64,000 bases of DNA, taken from NCBI RefSeq assembly GCF_030813435.1, contig NZ_JAUSUG010000003.1, positions 310,001-374,000 on the forward strand. Direction: 5' to 3'. The position numbers were made by a program, and so were the translations under genes. This DNA is from Evansella vedderi. GTDB lineage: Bacteria; Bacillota; Bacilli; Bacillales; Salisediminibacteriaceae. The notes beneath the pieces were generated by a model, which saw only the letters and a list, made by a program, of their open reading frames with translations, did not search any database and had not been told where the DNA came from. Of this stretch, positions 45,545-54,888 are shown piece after piece (the stretch's first letter is position 1; each line of letters starts with the position of its first letter).

Positions 45545-45754
45545 ATGATTTATAAGGTATTTTATCAACCAAGCTTTACTGAAGTTCCCGTAAGAGAAAA
45601 AACAGAATCTATCTATTTAAAAGCGGAATCAGAAGAGGATGTACGAAAAAAGCTCGCTAACCGTAAATACAATATTGAATTTATTACTGTTCTTGAAGGA
45701 GAAGCCCTAGCTTACGAACAACAAAACGAAAATTTCAAATTGGAGACTGTGTAA
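45545..45754 (+). CDS. rpoY: RNA polymerase epsilon subunit RpoY (YkzG)
   Basis: 69-residue small RNA polymerase subunit of Firmicutes that binds near the DNA channel of the core enzyme. The family pattern [19 protein letters not shown] at the N-terminus and [16 protein letters not shown] near 37-52 is clear. AAGGAGAGG precedes the ATG. It lies one base before rnjA in the same operon, the standard arrangement. Confidence 0.93.
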   Translation: MIYKVFYQPSFTEVPVREKTESIYLKAESEEDVRKKLANRKYNIEFITVLEGEALAYEQQNENFKLETV

Positions 45755-45755
45755 T

Positions 45756-47420
45756 ATGAAAGCAAAAAATCATCAAGTTGCCGTCTTTGCCCTAGGTGGT
45801 TTAGGCGAGATCGGAAAAAACATGTACTGCGTCCAATTTCAGGACGAAATAATCATAATCGATGCAGGTATTAAATTCCCAGAAGACGAGCTCTTAGGTA
45901 TCGATTACGTAATTCCTGACTATACGTATTTAGTTAAAAATCAAGATAAAATTAAAGGACTATTCATTACCCACGGTCACGAGGATCATATCGGTGGTGT
46001 CCCGTATTTACTAAGAGAGCTTAAAATCCCAATATACGGCGGAAAATTAGCACTGGCACTTATTCGTAATAAATTAGAGGAACACGGTTTACTGCGGGGA
46101 GCGGAGCTTAGAGATATTCAAGAAGATGACGTAGTAAAGTTTCAGAAGACTTCCGTCTCTTTTTACAAAACAACTCACAGTATCCCCGATGCCTTTGGAG
46201 TAGTTGTAAAAACTCCAGCAGGAAACATTGTTCATACTGGTGATTTCAAGTTTGATTTTACCCCAGTAGGTGACCCGGCAAACTTAACAAAAATGGCAAA
46301 AATCGGTGAAGAAGGTGTTTTGTGCCTTTTATCGGATAGTACAAACAGTGAAGTACCTGGATTTACTATGTCGGAGAGAAAAGTTGGAGAAAGCATCGAT
46401 CAAATATTCCGTTCTGTGGAAGGACGTATTATATTTGCTACCTTTGCTTCTAACATTTATCGATTACAACAAGCAGTGGAATCTGCCGTTAAATATCGCA
46501 GGAAAATAGTTGTATTCGGCCGCAGCATGGAATCTGCTATTAATATCGGTTTGGAATTAGGCTATATAAAGGCACCTAAGAGCACCTTTATTGACCCTTC
46601 CCAGCTTAATAAAGTTCCAGCAGATCAAGTGGCTATTCTCTGTACGGGAAGCCAAGGGGAACCGATGGCAGCCTTATCAAGGATCGCTCACGGTACTCAC
46701 CGTCAAATTCAAATCATTCCTGGAGATACGGTTGTTTTCTCCTCTTCACCAATTCCAGGAAATACTTTAAGTGTAAGTAAAATTATTAACCAATTGTATC
46801 GTGCTGGTGCTGAGGTTATCCACGGTTCTTTAAACGATATCCATACATCAGGTCATGGTGGACAAGAAGAACAAAAGCTTATGATTCGATTAATGAAACC
46901 AAAGTATTTTATGCCTATTCATGGTGAGTTTCGAATGCAGAAGATGCACGCGAAATTGGCTCAAGATTGTGGTATAAGTGAAGAAAATTGCTTCCTGATG
47001 GACAATGGTGATGTCCTTGCTTTAGATAAAAACGAAGGGGGACTTGCAGGAAAAATTCCATCAGGCTCCGTCTATGTAGATGGGAATGGAATTGGAGACA
47101 TAGGAAACATCGTACTTCGTGACAGAAGAATTTTATCTGAGGAAGGCCTCGTTGTCGTTGTAGTAAGCTTAAATATGAAGGAATTTAAAGTATCAGCTGG
47201 ACCAGATATCATTTCCCGAGGATTTGTGTATATGCGCGAATCAGGTGATCTTATAAATGAAGCTCAGGCAAAATTAGCAGATCACTTAAATGGATTAATG
47301 GAACGAAAGACCACACAATGGTCTGAAATTAAAAACGAGATTACCGATATGCTCGGACCATTCTTATACGAAAAAACAAAACGTAAACCAATGATTTTAC
47401 CAATTATTATGGAAATATAA
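45756..47420 (+). CDS. rnjA: Ribonuclease J1, RnjA
   Basis: Metallo-beta-lactamase/beta-CASP ribonuclease with endonuclease and 5'-3' exonuclease activity, essential for mRNA turnover and rRNA maturation in B. subtilis. 554 residues. The zinc motif HGHEDHIGG is at 74-82, HTGDFKFD near 163-170, and the beta-CASP region (about 205-385) ends with [10 protein letters not shown] near 366. SR1P from this window is known in B. subtilis to strengthen the GapA-RNase J1 interaction. A strong terminator follows. Confidence 0.97.
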   Translation: MKAKNHQVAVFALGGLGEIGKNMYCVQFQDEIIIIDAGIKFPEDELLGIDYVIPDYTYLVKNQDKIKGLFITHGHEDHIGGVPYLLRELKIPIYGGKLALALIRNKLEEHGLLRGAELRDIQEDDVVKFQKTSVSFYKTTHSIPDAFGVVVKTPAGNIVHTGDFKFDFTPVGDPANLTKMAKIGEEGVLCLLSDSTNSEVPGFTMSERKVGESIDQIFRSVEGRIIFATFASNIYRLQQAVESAVKYRRKIVVFGRSMESAINIGLELGYIKAPKSTFIDPSQLNKVPADQVAILCTGSQGEPMAALSRIAHGTHRQIQIIPGDTVVFSSSPIPGNTLSVSKIINQLYRAGAEVIHGSLNDIHTSGHGGQEEQKLMIRLMKPKYFMPIHGEFRMQKMHAKLAQDCGISEENCFLMDNGDVLALDKNEGGLAGKIPSGSVYVDGNGIGDIGNIVLRDRRILSEEGLVVVVVSLNMKEFKVSAGPDIISRGFVYMRESGDLINEAQAKLADHLNGLMERKTTQWSEIKNEITDMLGPFLYEKTKRKPMILPIIMEI

Positions 47421-47432
47421 AGGTGAATGAAA

Positions 47433-47474
47433 TCCCCCATTTCTAATGTGATCAATTAGAAATGGGGGTTTTTT
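47433..47474 (+). terminator. Terminator of rnjA
   Basis: CCCCCATTTCTAAT pairs perfectly with ATTAGAAATGGGGG, followed by six T. Confidence 0.93.
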
Positions 47475-47511
47475 GATTTAGTTAAAGGTTTGTTTCATAA
47501 TCATGAAAAAA

Positions 47512-47538
47512 CCGACTCTAACGCTTTGGTTGAGTCGG
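47512..47538 (-). terminator. Terminator of ykuV
   Basis: CCGACTC pairs with GAGTCGG around 13 bases; the minus strand continues with TTTTTTC. Confidence 0.8.
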
Positions 47539-47552
47539 CAAATATACATTAT

Positions 47553-47999
47553 CTATTCTTTTATTCCTAATACGCGGTTAACGCGCTTCGTGAGCATTTT
47601 CATACCGCCGCCACCAGCTTGGAAATGGCGCAATTGGCCCTCTTCATCAAAAACGTAGTAGCTAGGAACATATTGGTTTTCAAATGCATCAGTGAGCTTG
47701 TGTGCACTGTCCACAAAGATCGGCTGGGTTATCTCATGCTCAGCAGCAACCTTTTTAATTTCCTCTAGGTCCAAGTCCTTTTCGGAACGTGGCATGTGTA
47801 CAGCAATAACATTCAATTGATCCTTATACTTATCTCGAAATTCATTTACGTTTGGCATAGCTTCTTTACAAAGACCACAGCTAATGGACCAAAAATGGAT
47901 TAGGGAAGGTTTCGTTCCCACTAAGTCTTCACGAGTAACTTGTCCATTTAACCATTCTGTCGCCCCATCTAATTCGGGCATTGGAGATCTAAGCTTCAT
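47553..47999 (-). CDS. ykuV: Thiol-disulfide oxidoreductase YkuV
   Basis: 148 residues, thioredoxin fold without signal peptide. The active site WSISCGLCKEAMPNVNEF has CGLC near residues 41-44, and the cis-Pro loop is VPSYYVFDEEG. Sequence blocks HMPRSEKDLD and AGGGGMKML match B. subtilis YkuV closely. It reduces disulfides in the cytoplasm. It lies downstream of ykuU with a hairpin between. Confidence 0.94.
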   Translation of the reverse strand: MKLRSPMPELDGATEWLNGQVTREDLVGTKPSLIHFWSISCGLCKEAMPNVNEFRDKYKDQLNVIAVHMPRSEKDLDLEEIKKVAAEHEITQPIFVDSAHKLTDAFENQYVPSYYVFDEEGQLRHFQAGGGGMKMLTKRVNRVLGIKE

Positions 48000-48034
48000 A
48001 TTAATACACCTCGTTTTTTCCTAATGAAATAAAA

Positions 48035-48053
48035 GCCTAACATCATGTTAGGC
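48035..48053 (-). terminator. Terminator between ykuU and ykuV
   Basis: GCCTAACAT and ATGTTAGGC form a perfect hairpin; the minus strand then reads TTTTATTTC. Confidence 0.75.
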
Positions 48054-48068
48054 CTTTAAGCATTTTAA

Positions 48069-48620
48069 TTAGACTTTAAGTGTTTCTTGACCTGGCTTCC
48101 AGTTAGCTGGGCATAGTCCACCAGTTTGTAGTGCTTGAAGTACACGTAACGTTTCGTCTACATCACGACCAATGTTGTTGTGGTTAACAACAGAGTACAT
48201 TAATTCACCCTCTGGGCTGATGATGAATAGACCACGAAGCGCAATACCTTCGTCCTCAATTAGAACACCGTATTCACGGGAAATTACGTGGTTTGTATCT
48301 GCAGCTAATGGGTACTTAAGCTCACCTAGACCGTTCTCATCACGGCTAGTGTTGATCCATGCTTTGTGTGTATGAATAGTATCCGTAGATACTCCAATGA
48401 TTTCTGCATCTAAGTCTTCAAACTCATCATAGCGATCACTTAAAGAAGTGATTTCTGTTGGACATACGAACGTAAAGTCCATTGGGTAGAAGAATAGAAC
48501 AGTCCACTTATCTTGCTTCATGTTTTCTTCTAAACTAACTTTTCCAAATTCCTTATTAGGCATAACAGCATCCATTTCAAATCTTGGTGCTTGTTTTCCT
48601 ACCATACGCTTATCTGACAT
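48069..48620 (-). CDS. ykuU: 2-Cys peroxiredoxin YkuU
   Basis: 183 residues of the AhpC/Prx1 type that reduce hydrogen peroxide and alkyl hydroperoxides. The peroxidatic motif FTFVCPTEI holds Cys53 and the resolving Cys is in GGLCPANW near the C-terminus. Electron donation by YkuV or a thioredoxin is likely from context. A strong promoter lies 43 bases upstream of the start codon. Confidence 0.95.
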   Translation of the reverse strand: MSDKRMVGKQAPRFEMDAVMPNKEFGKVSLEENMKQDKWTVLFFYPMDFTFVCPTEITSLSDRYDEFEDLDAEIIGVSTDTIHTHKAWINTSRDENGLGELKYPLAADTNHVISREYGVLIEDEGIALRGLFIISPEGELMYSVVNHNNIGRDVDETLRVLQALQTGGLCPANWKPGQETLKV

Positions 48621-48662
48621 ATGTAACCCTCCTAGATTTATGTTACCTTAATTACAAACATT

Positions 48663-48691
48663 ATTATAAAATAGACATTCTAAACAGTCAA
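48663..48691 (-). promoter_or_regulatory. Sigma-A promoter of ykuU
   Basis: TTGACT, a 17-base spacer and perfect TATAAT. Confidence 0.8.
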
Positions 48692-48890
48692 CTAATATGT
48701 GAGTAAGTTTGACAATTTAACGATAATATTATGACCGTTTATGACAGAAATTAAACTATGGTACACATTATAAAGGACTTTGTTCGTCGAAAAAAATAAT
48801 ATGCTCAGGTTCAATTATTTTTTTCAAAGGGTTGTATATGTTAGACTTTAAAAGGTGCTGAAAATACTAATTTGAAAGGAGTTCGTTCGA

Positions 48891-49736
48891 ATGGATGTAT
48901 GGTTTCAAGAAATTAATTGGACTACTTTTCTTGAAAAAACGATTACAAGCGCACTTCAATTAGTTTTAATATTAATCGTGTTTTTTATCGTTCGAGCTAT
49001 CGGAAGAAAAGTTATATCTAATAACTTCACGAGGTTAGGAAAACAAAGAAGTATGTCTCCTGGCCGTGCGAAAACATTAGAAAAGTTAACCCTTAATATT
49101 TTTTCCTACATACTTATCTTTGTTCTAATTACCTTTATCGTTGACATCTTTGAGTACGATGTTACTGCTCTTATTGCCGGTGCTGGTATTGTGGGCTTAG
49201 CCATTGGGTTTGGGGCACAGGGTCTCGTAAGTGATGTAGTAACAGGCTTCTTTATTTTGTTAGAAAAACAATTAGAGGTAGATGAATATGTAACTATTGG
49301 AGGTATCGACGGGATAGTAGAGGAAATCGGCCTAAAGTCCACAAAACTAAGGGGCTTTGACGGAACCCTTCACTATATACCTAATCGGGAGATCGGTACA
49401 TTAAGCAACCACTCTAGAGGTAATATGCGAGCATTAGTGGATATTAGTATTGCTTACGATGAAAATATCGACGAAGCCGTAGCTGTACTCCAGTCAGTTT
49501 GTGATAAATTTGCAGCGGAAGACGAAGCAATTAAAGAGGGACCTAACGTGGTTGGGGTTCAGAGCTTGGGAGACAGTGATGTTGTTTTACGTATCGTAGC
49601 GAAAACCGCTAACATGGAGCAATGGGCGGTGGAAAGGAAATTACGGAAAGCACTGAAGGAAGCACTTGATGCGAATGGGATTGAAATTCCATTTCCACAT
49701 CAGGTTTATGTACAAAAGGAGAATAAAGCTAACTAA
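48891..49736 (+). CDS. ykuT: MscS-family small-conductance channel YkuT
   Basis: 281 residues, three N-terminal membrane helices (about 15-38, 65-90, 95-120) and a cytoplasmic beta/alpha domain. The pore-lining helix IAGAGIVGLAIGFGAQGLVSD near 94-113 has the Gly/Ala packing of MscS. It releases solutes on hypo-osmotic shock. GAAAGGAGTTCG precedes the ATG. Divergent from ykuU as in B. subtilis. Confidence 0.92.
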   Translation: MDVWFQEINWTTFLEKTITSALQLVLILIVFFIVRAIGRKVISNNFTRLGKQRSMSPGRAKTLEKLTLNIFSYILIFVLITFIVDIFEYDVTALIAGAGIVGLAIGFGAQGLVSDVVTGFFILLEKQLEVDEYVTIGGIDGIVEEIGLKSTKLRGFDGTLHYIPNREIGTLSNHSRGNMRALVDISIAYDENIDEAVAVLQSVCDKFAAEDEAIKEGPNVVGVQSLGDSDVVLRIVAKTANMEQWAVERKLRKALKEALDANGIEIPFPHQVYVQKENKAN

Positions 49737-49749
49737 AACTTGTTGTTTT

Positions 49750-49780
49750 GGTCACGATGGCTTTTATCGTGGCCTTTTTT
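49750..49780 (+). terminator. Terminator of ykuT
   Basis: GGTCACGAT pairs with ATCGTGGCC (one G-U), followed by six T. Confidence 0.88.
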
Positions 49781-49798
49781 CTGGGGATTGAAGCATTG

Positions 49799-49838
49799 AA
49801 AAAGGTGCCCCACACTTAACGTCTAGGACACCCTTTTT
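49799..49838 (-). terminator. Terminator of ykuS
   Basis: AAAGGTG..CC pairs with GG..CACCCTTT; the minus strand then has a T-run. Confidence 0.7.
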
Positions 49839-49863
49839 AATGTATGGAGTTTCTACCTTTATG

Positions 49864-50109
49864 CTATTGCTGTAAACGAGACTCTACTGCTTGGCAAACT
49901 TCCTCTGCGGACATTCCGTGAGCATCAATTACTGACCCTTGTGTTACCACGTCTTGAATGCCCATCACGTTGCGATCTTGTCCTGTAATAACACAGCAGT
50001 CGCAGTTAGCAGCATCTTGCTCTTGTTTTAATTGAACAACTTCATATCCTCTTTGTTGTAGTGCTTCTTGTACTTGTGTTAATGACTGTTCTACACCGAT
50101 TTTAGCCAT
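49864..50109 (-). CDS. ykuS: YkuS family protein (UPF0180)
   Basis: 81-residue cytoplasmic protein with a [20 protein letters not shown] centre holding a CDCC cluster, then [20 protein letters not shown]. These are the family blocks. Function unknown. GGAGG lies upstream of the ATG. In B. subtilis ykuS follows the dap genes as here. Confidence 0.88.
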   Translation of the reverse strand: MAKIGVEQSLTQVQEALQQRGYEVVQLKQEQDAANCDCCVITGQDRNVMGIQDVVTQGSVIDAHGMSAEEVCQAVESRLQQ

Positions 50110-50204
50110 CTTTCGAACCTCCTTTAATCTGTTACAGTTATAAGATGGCCAATAATTGAAAGGCTATGCGTATTTTTAGCAAAATATAGTAAAAAACCAT
50201 AAAA

Positions 50205-50238
50205 AAGAGCAAGGGAGGAGCATTCCTCCCTTGCTCTT
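50205..50238 (-). terminator. Terminator of the dapH-dapL operon
   Basis: AAGAGCAAGGGAGGA pairs with TCCTCCCTTGCTCTT. It overlaps the dapL stop codon by two bases; the minus strand then has TTTTTT. Confidence 0.9.
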
Positions 50239-51373
50239 ACAGTGCTTCTCTCTTCAAATAATCAATCAATAAATGAATAGCCTTGCCAATGGCCTCTTCA
50301 CTTGGATTCAGTTTAGAGTGGTGCAAACCATATTCGCTTCCTACCCCTAGCCAAAACATGAACCCGGGGATTGACTCAAGAAAATAACCAAAATCTTCTC
50401 CTGTCATGGCCTTATCGCAACGCTGGAACTCCACATAGTCTAACCCATTAACAAATGCGATAAAATCCTCTGTCAGCTGTTCATCATTAAAAACCTGACA
50501 ATAATTAGCGCCATAATCAATCGAAGTCTCGCAATTGAAGCTCTCTTCTATTCCACGGGTAATCCCTTCAATCCGTGCCTTTACTTCATTCATGGACTCA
50601 ATAGACAACGTTCGTATGGTTCCTTCCAATCGCGCATTCTCAGCAATGATATTTTGCTTTGTTCCTCCCGAAATTTTCCCCACTGTTACTACTGCAGAGT
50701 CTAACGGAGAAACATTCCGAGAAACGATCGTATGAAGCTGTGTGACCATGTGACTTGCAGCCACCACCATATCATTTGCCTGATGTGGGAAGGCAGCATG
50801 TCCACTCTTGCCCTTCAAATTAATAAACAGTTCACTTGTATTAGCAAACAGCAATCCTGGCTTTGTTGCAATGGTCCCAGCTGGCCATTCGGGAGCAATG
50901 TGGAGCCCGATCATACGATCAGGCATCCACCCCCTGAATTCTTCTGATTCCAACATTGGTTGGGCTCCACCAGGACCTTCCTCTGCCGGCTGAAACACAA
51001 ACAACAAATTGTCCTTTGGCTGATTTGTTGAAAAATAAGTAAGGACTCCTAAGGCAATGCTCATATGAAGGTCATGACCGCATGCATGCATCATTCCCTC
51101 ATGCTGTGAAGCAAACGCTAATCCCGTCTCTTCCACCATTGGTAGTCCATCCATATCGGTACGGTACCCTATCGTTTTTTCAGGAGCAGTCCCTTGAAAG
51201 CGAACGAGCACCCCCGTTTTCCACGTTTTTACTTCCATAAAATCCGCTGATAACCCCTTCAAATAATTCAATATATAAGCCTGGGTCTTTACCTCTTGAA
51301 AGCCAGGTTCTGGAATCAAATGAAGATCCCGACGAATTTTAATGAAATCGTCCGTATTATACAAGACAGTCAT
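50237..51373 (-). CDS. N-acetyldiaminopimelate deacetylase DapL (YkuR)
   Basis: M20-family amidohydrolase of 378 residues that removes acetyl from N-acetyl-LL-diaminopimelate in the acetylated lysine/DAP pathway. Motifs seen are [12 protein letters not shown] near 14-25, [11 protein letters not shown] near 94-104, [12 protein letters not shown] near 129-140, and GEDFGYFLE near 302-310. It lies six bases after dapH, the preceding enzyme, in one operon. B. subtilis calls it ykuR/dapL; dapL also denotes an unrelated aminotransferase elsewhere, so no symbol is assigned. Confidence 0.94.
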   Translation of the reverse strand: MTVLYNTDDFIKIRRDLHLIPEPGFQEVKTQAYILNYLKGLSADFMEVKTWKTGVLVRFQGTAPEKTIGYRTDMDGLPMVEETGLAFASQHEGMMHACGHDLHMSIALGVLTYFSTNQPKDNLLFVFQPAEEGPGGAQPMLESEEFRGWMPDRMIGLHIAPEWPAGTIATKPGLLFANTSELFINLKGKSGHAAFPHQANDMVVAASHMVTQLHTIVSRNVSPLDSAVVTVGKISGGTKQNIIAENARLEGTIRTLSIESMNEVKARIEGITRGIEESFNCETSIDYGANYCQVFNDEQLTEDFIAFVNGLDYVEFQRCDKAMTGEDFGYFLESIPGFMFWLGVGSEYGLHHSKLNPSEEAIGKAIHLLIDYLKREAL

Positions 51374-51379
51374 CGCCTC

Positions 51380-52099
51380 TTATTCCTCGTTTAACTTACG
51401 AAGCTCTTGCTTGATTTCCGTTTTTCCTTTAGTTTTCTCGTCAATTTCCTTAATCACACGGGCTGGAGTACCAGCTACCACTGTGTTTGGAGGTACGTCT
51501 TCCGTTACGATGGCACCAGCAGCAACTACAGCTCCCGCTCCTACCGTTACACCTTCCAATACTACTGCGTTAGCACCAACTACTACCCCATCTTCAATTA
51601 CTACAGGTTTTGCAGAAGGTGGCTCGATCACACCTGCTAAGACGGCACCAGCACCGATGTGGCAGTTCTTACCAACCGTAGCTCGTCCACCCATAACAAC
51701 GTTCATGTCAATCATTGTACCTTCACCAATAACAGATCCGATATTTATGGAAGCACCCATCATGATTACAGCGTTATCACCAATTTCCACTTGGTCACGG
51801 ATAATGGCACCTGGCTCAATACGAGCTTTGATGTTTTTCATATCTAATAAAGGAATGGCAGAGTTACGACGGTCGTTTTCTACCACGTAGTCTTCAATAT
51901 TAGCTTCGTTTGCTTCGATTGCTGCTTGGATATCCTTCCACTCTCCGAAAAGAACACCGGTGTTACCTGTAATAAAGGATTTTGTTTCCGCACCAAAGTC
52001 AATACCTTCTAACTGACCTTTTATATGTACCTTCACGGGTGTTTTCTTTTCACTGTTTGAAATAAAGCTGATAATTTCATTTGCATCCATCATTTTCAT
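51380..52099 (-). CDS. dapH: Tetrahydrodipicolinate N-acetyltransferase DapH
   Basis: 239-residue left-handed beta-helix acyltransferase that acetylates tetrahydrodipicolinate with acetyl-CoA on the way to diaminopimelate and lysine. The N-terminal domain (1-85) is helical. The hexapeptide repeats span about 85-205, with [20 protein letters not shown] and the [20 protein letters not shown] run. GGAGGAAATATCT precedes the ATG. DAP feeds peptidoglycan and spore dipicolinate. Confidence 0.95.
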   Translation of the reverse strand: MKMMDANEIISFISNSEKKTPVKVHIKGQLEGIDFGAETKSFITGNTGVLFGEWKDIQAAIEANEANIEDYVVENDRRNSAIPLLDMKNIKARIEPGAIIRDQVEIGDNAVIMMGASINIGSVIGEGTMIDMNVVMGGRATVGKNCHIGAGAVLAGVIEPPSAKPVVIEDGVVVGANAVVLEGVTVGAGAVVAAGAIVTEDVPPNTVVAGTPARVIKEIDEKTKGKTEIKQELRKLNEE

Positions 52100-52143
52100 A
52101 GATATTTCCTCCTAAGTATTGAACTAAATTTCATATCATTCTT

Positions 52144-52172
52144 ATCATAGACATTCACTAAAAAAAATGCAA
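52144..52172 (-). promoter_or_regulatory. Sigma-A promoter of dapH
   Basis: TTGCAT, 17 bases and TATGAT on the minus strand, 45 bases before the start codon. Confidence 0.7.
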
Positions 52173-52224
52173 TGGAAAGGTCGTTACTATTATCATTTGA
52201 TGGGAGATGATTTCTATTCTACAG

Positions 52225-52265
52225 AAAAAAAGCTGAGCAGCAATTTACCCAGCTCAGCTTTTTTC
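52225..52265 (-). terminator. Terminator of the exported 173-residue protein gene
   Basis: AAAAGCTGAGC pairs with GCTCAGCTTTT and is flanked by T-runs; it overlaps the gene's stop codon. Confidence 0.85.
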
Positions 52266-52775
52266 TGTAAATAACGAGTCTTCCGTCAACCAAATATAAA
52301 AGGGCGGTGCTTCCTCTTCTTCCCTTTCAATCATAATGTCGTAACTTTCCCAATCATATATTTCCATCCAAAGACCTTCCATTTCATTCATACCTTCGAG
52401 TTTTATACTACTATATAAAGCTTCCTCTGCCTTTTCCCATTCATCCATGTTTAGGGCATCTCCTGGCAGGGCAATGGCATTTACTTTCTCTGTGTCAGGA
52501 TTAACGAAGTAGGTCCTATTACCATAATCGTAAAACTCTCCCCCTTCATACATCCCTTCTGTCTCAGGTAAACCGAAAGCTTCTATTAAATCACTCTTTT
52601 CGCTACCGATATCGATACCGTCCGTTATAAATAAATCATGAATGTAAGAAAAAACTCCATCTTCTGTAGAATCTTCATTAGATTGGGAGTCTGTGTCAGA
52701 TGCAAATGATAAGGGCCAATAAGTAGAAATAGATAAAATGATTACTATAAAAATAAATATCCATTGTTTTTTCAT
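52254..52775 (-). CDS. Exported protein of unknown function
   Basis: 173 residues. An N-terminal signal sequence (about residues 4-25) ends near SFASDTDS, then a Ser/Asp/Glu-rich stretch. The mature part has the block GIDIGSEKSDLIEAFGLPET, like the repeat in CAP-associated and YjgB-type exported domains, followed by a YDYGNRTYFVN strand pair. It is strongly acidic. AAAGGGAGGTTAC precedes the ATG. I cannot assign a family with confidence. It is a single gene with its own terminator. Confidence 0.65.
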   Translation of the reverse strand: MKKQWIFIFIVIILSISTYWPLSFASDTDSQSNEDSTEDGVFSYIHDLFITDGIDIGSEKSDLIEAFGLPETEGMYEGGEFYDYGNRTYFVNPDTEKVNAIALPGDALNMDEWEKAEEALYSSIKLEGMNEMEGLWMEIYDWESYDIMIEREEEEAPPFYIWLTEDSLFTEKS

Positions 52776-52947
52776 CTCTGTAACCTCCCTTTCATTAATA
52801 TGTCTATTCCCATATTTCCCATTTGCTAACCTTGTTTCTCTATTAAACCTATGTAGGATAGCAAGTAAATTATTCTATTAACTTCAAAAAAAACAAATTT
52901 CCATAGCATACATATTTTTTTAAATAGAGCTAAAACTATAGTCATCA

Positions 52948-53029
52948 TGGGATGAAGCTGATAAAAGCGAGATAATTGTTACCCTTCAGAAACAATTACC
53001 TTCAGGTGTAACACCTGACCATCCCACCA
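52948..53029. ncRNA. Cloverleaf-like structured element, strand undetermined
   Basis: Three perfect 7-bp helices are arranged around a junction: TGGGATG/CATCCCA closes it (52948-52954 with 53020-53026), AATTGTT/AACAATT (52974-52980 with 52991-52997) and TCAGGTG/CACCTGA (53002-53018). A short GCT/AGC arm sits at 52957-52968. The plus strand continues with CCA after the closing helix. It lacks the tRNA D-loop GG, a seven-base anticodon loop and the GTTC T-loop, so it is not a tRNA. The rest of 52776-53170 has only a degenerate repeat fragment at about 53070-53092. Confidence 0.45.
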
Positions 53030-53173
53030 ATTAATAAAAAAACTATCTATTGTTCAAAAAGCTAGTTGATTGGAGCACAAGGCACGGGAGTTATGAACAG
53101 TCTCTATAATAATATAGACGTTTGAGAGTGGAAAAAGTTTCAATTTTTTTTAAAATTACATGACAAACACACA

Positions 53174-53208
53174 AAAAACAGCGGCGACGTTTAAGTCCGC
53201 TGTTTTTT
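53174..53208 (-). terminator. Terminator of the glutaredoxin-like gene
   Basis: AAAACAGCGG pairs with CCGCTGTTTT, with T-runs on the minus strand. Confidence 0.85.
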
Positions 53209-53217
53209 TCTTTTGTA

Positions 53218-53469
53218 TCAACTGTTTATTTGTTGATATTTATTAACTATATCTAGCAATTTTAACTTTTCCACTCCTAAGACGACATCATCCTTATAAA
53301 ATGTTGCAGGTGTCCCCGGCACCTCTTTTTTCTTCCATTCCTTAAAGTAGGCTTCATTTGTAGAAATGTTCCTTTCCTGAAAATCTACTTTACTGTCCCT
53401 TAATATTTGGAGTACCTTCTCACAATAAGCACAACCGGAACTTGTGTACACAATTATCTCATTATCCAA
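53218..53469 (-). CDS. Glutaredoxin-family protein
   Basis: 83 residues, thioredoxin fold. The redox motif CAYC is at residues 13-16 after YTSSGCAYCE, and the cis-Pro TPATFY segment near 53-58 is in place. The CxYC type and size resemble NrdH or YruB-like glutaredoxins, which reduce ribonucleotide reductase or other disulfides. No nrd genes are nearby, so the partner is unknown. Single gene with a terminator. Confidence 0.8.
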   Translation of the reverse strand: MDNEIIVYTSSGCAYCEKVLQILRDSKVDFQERNISTNEAYFKEWKKKEVPGTPATFYKDDVVLGVEKLKLLDIVNKYQQINS

Positions 53470-53570
53470 TTATCCCCACTTCCCCTCTCATATAAGAACT
53501 CCCCACTCTATTATAACTTGTTTTAGGTAAAAATGGGGATGGGTCTTATGACCTTTCCATAATTAGAGTC

Positions 53571-54665
53571 TTATAGACCTGTATTAGTATCAAACATCTT
53601 ACCTTCTGTTGTTTGTCCTTTTTCCATATAAATACTTCTACTAGGGAAGGCAACAGAAACTCCTTCCTCCTCTAGAATAGTCATAATACGAAAGTTAATA
53701 TCTTCTTTTACTTCTAAGAACTTAACCCATTGGGTTGTTTCCGTAAAGAAATAAATAAAAATATCTAAACTGCTGTTATTAAACTTATCAAATCGAACCA
53801 TGATTAATTCTTGATGAACCTCTTCATGATTTCTTAGCATTTCATCAATTCTTCTAGCACAACGTTCCAGTTTGTCCTTCGGTGTAGAGTACATCACACC
53901 TAAGTTAAAAGTGATTTGCCGCTTCCCCATTTGCGTCCAGTTTTTTATAGGTTCATTTGCTAACGTGGAATTTGGGACCGTGACAAGTGCTTGAGAAAAG
54001 GTTCGTATCTTTGTACTTCGAAACGTAATATCCTCTACTGTCCCTTCCACACTTGGGGTAGCTATCCAATCACCAATAGAGAAAGGCTTTTCCGTAATAA
54101 TGACGACTCCCCCGAAGAAGTTGCTGATGGAGTCTTGAGCTGCTAATGCAAAGGCTAGTCCACCTAAGCCAAGTCCGGCCACAAAGCCACTTACGTTATA
54201 TCCCCATACATCAGCAATAATGCTTAAGGCCATGGCAATAATGGCAAACCGAAGTAATTTTGAAACAAACGGAAGGAGAATGTCATCTACTTCTACATTT
54301 AACCTTCTCCCTATTTTAACAAAGACGGATGAAGTAGTACCCGACAAATTGAATAAGCCCCATGCCACAAGAACGATAATGAAGGATCTGAGCACCAGTT
54401 CATTCATAAAATCATCCACCTGCTCCGGCATTGGTAAATAAACAATAGCTACGTAAAAACCAATCATCGTAAAAAATAATCTTAAAGGGTTTTCAAAAGC
54501 TAGCAGGACGTTGCTTACAATATCTGTAGGTGCTTTTCTTGAAAAACGTAGTACCAATCTAAATATATATGTAGTAAAGATCTTGCGAAAAACATGGAAA
54601 ATAATTACGATCCCCACTGCTATTCCAAGGTCTCTCCAATCAAAATAAAACGCTTCTAAACCCAT
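53571..54665 (-). CDS. MscS-family mechanosensitive channel
   Basis: 364 residues from ATG 54665, which follows AAAGGGGAAAC; an upstream in-frame start would add 15 basic residues. Helices lie at about 10-32, 60-85, 90-110, 130-155 and 160-185; the last contains the pore motif VAGLGLGGLAFALAAQDSIS near 166-185 with TVEDITFRSTKIRTF in the beta domain. A second such channel (YkuT) is in the window, and this one is longer. Divergent from the ABC ATPase gene. Confidence 0.88.
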   Translation of the reverse strand: MGLEAFYFDWRDLGIAVGIVIIFHVFRKIFTTYIFRLVLRFSRKAPTDIVSNVLLAFENPLRLFFTMIGFYVAIVYLPMPEQVDDFMNELVLRSFIIVLVAWGLFNLSGTTSSVFVKIGRRLNVEVDDILLPFVSKLLRFAIIAMALSIIADVWGYNVSGFVAGLGLGGLAFALAAQDSISNFFGGVVIITEKPFSIGDWIATPSVEGTVEDITFRSTKIRTFSQALVTVPNSTLANEPIKNWTQMGKRQITFNLGVMYSTPKDKLERCARRIDEMLRNHEEVHQELIMVRFDKFNNSSLDIFIYFFTETTQWVKFLEVKEDINFRIMTILEEEGVSVAFPSRSIYMEKGQTTEGKMFDTNTGL

Positions 54666-54888
54666 ATGTTTCCCCTTTCCTTTCCTATTCACATAATAAT
54701 ACAGTAACATAACCTTCTAAACAATAATAAGATAACTTACCACCATCCCCATAATGGGAAGTTTTTAAGTTTATAAAATTGTCAAACTTTTTCTATGTTA
54801 GCGGTTTCATTCTTTGTGAATAAATGGTTTAATATTGATAATGGGAGTATTTGAAGGTTGTCAACTACTTTGTGGGGGTGACTATTTG

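Noticed and set aside
48663-48700. A PerR box at the ykuU promoter
   Set aside because: The sequence around TATAAT is AT-rich and matches the PerR consensus only in part; a peroxide link is plausible but not supported by the sequence.
52948-53029. A tRNA gene
   Set aside because: The closing helix and CCA fit, but the D-loop GG, the seven-base anticodon loop and GTTC T-loop are missing.
52940-53030. A known riboswitch class or hammerhead ribozyme
   Set aside because: I compared the visible conserved bases with TPP, SAM, purine, lysine, glycine and hammerhead cores from memory and none fitted on either strand.
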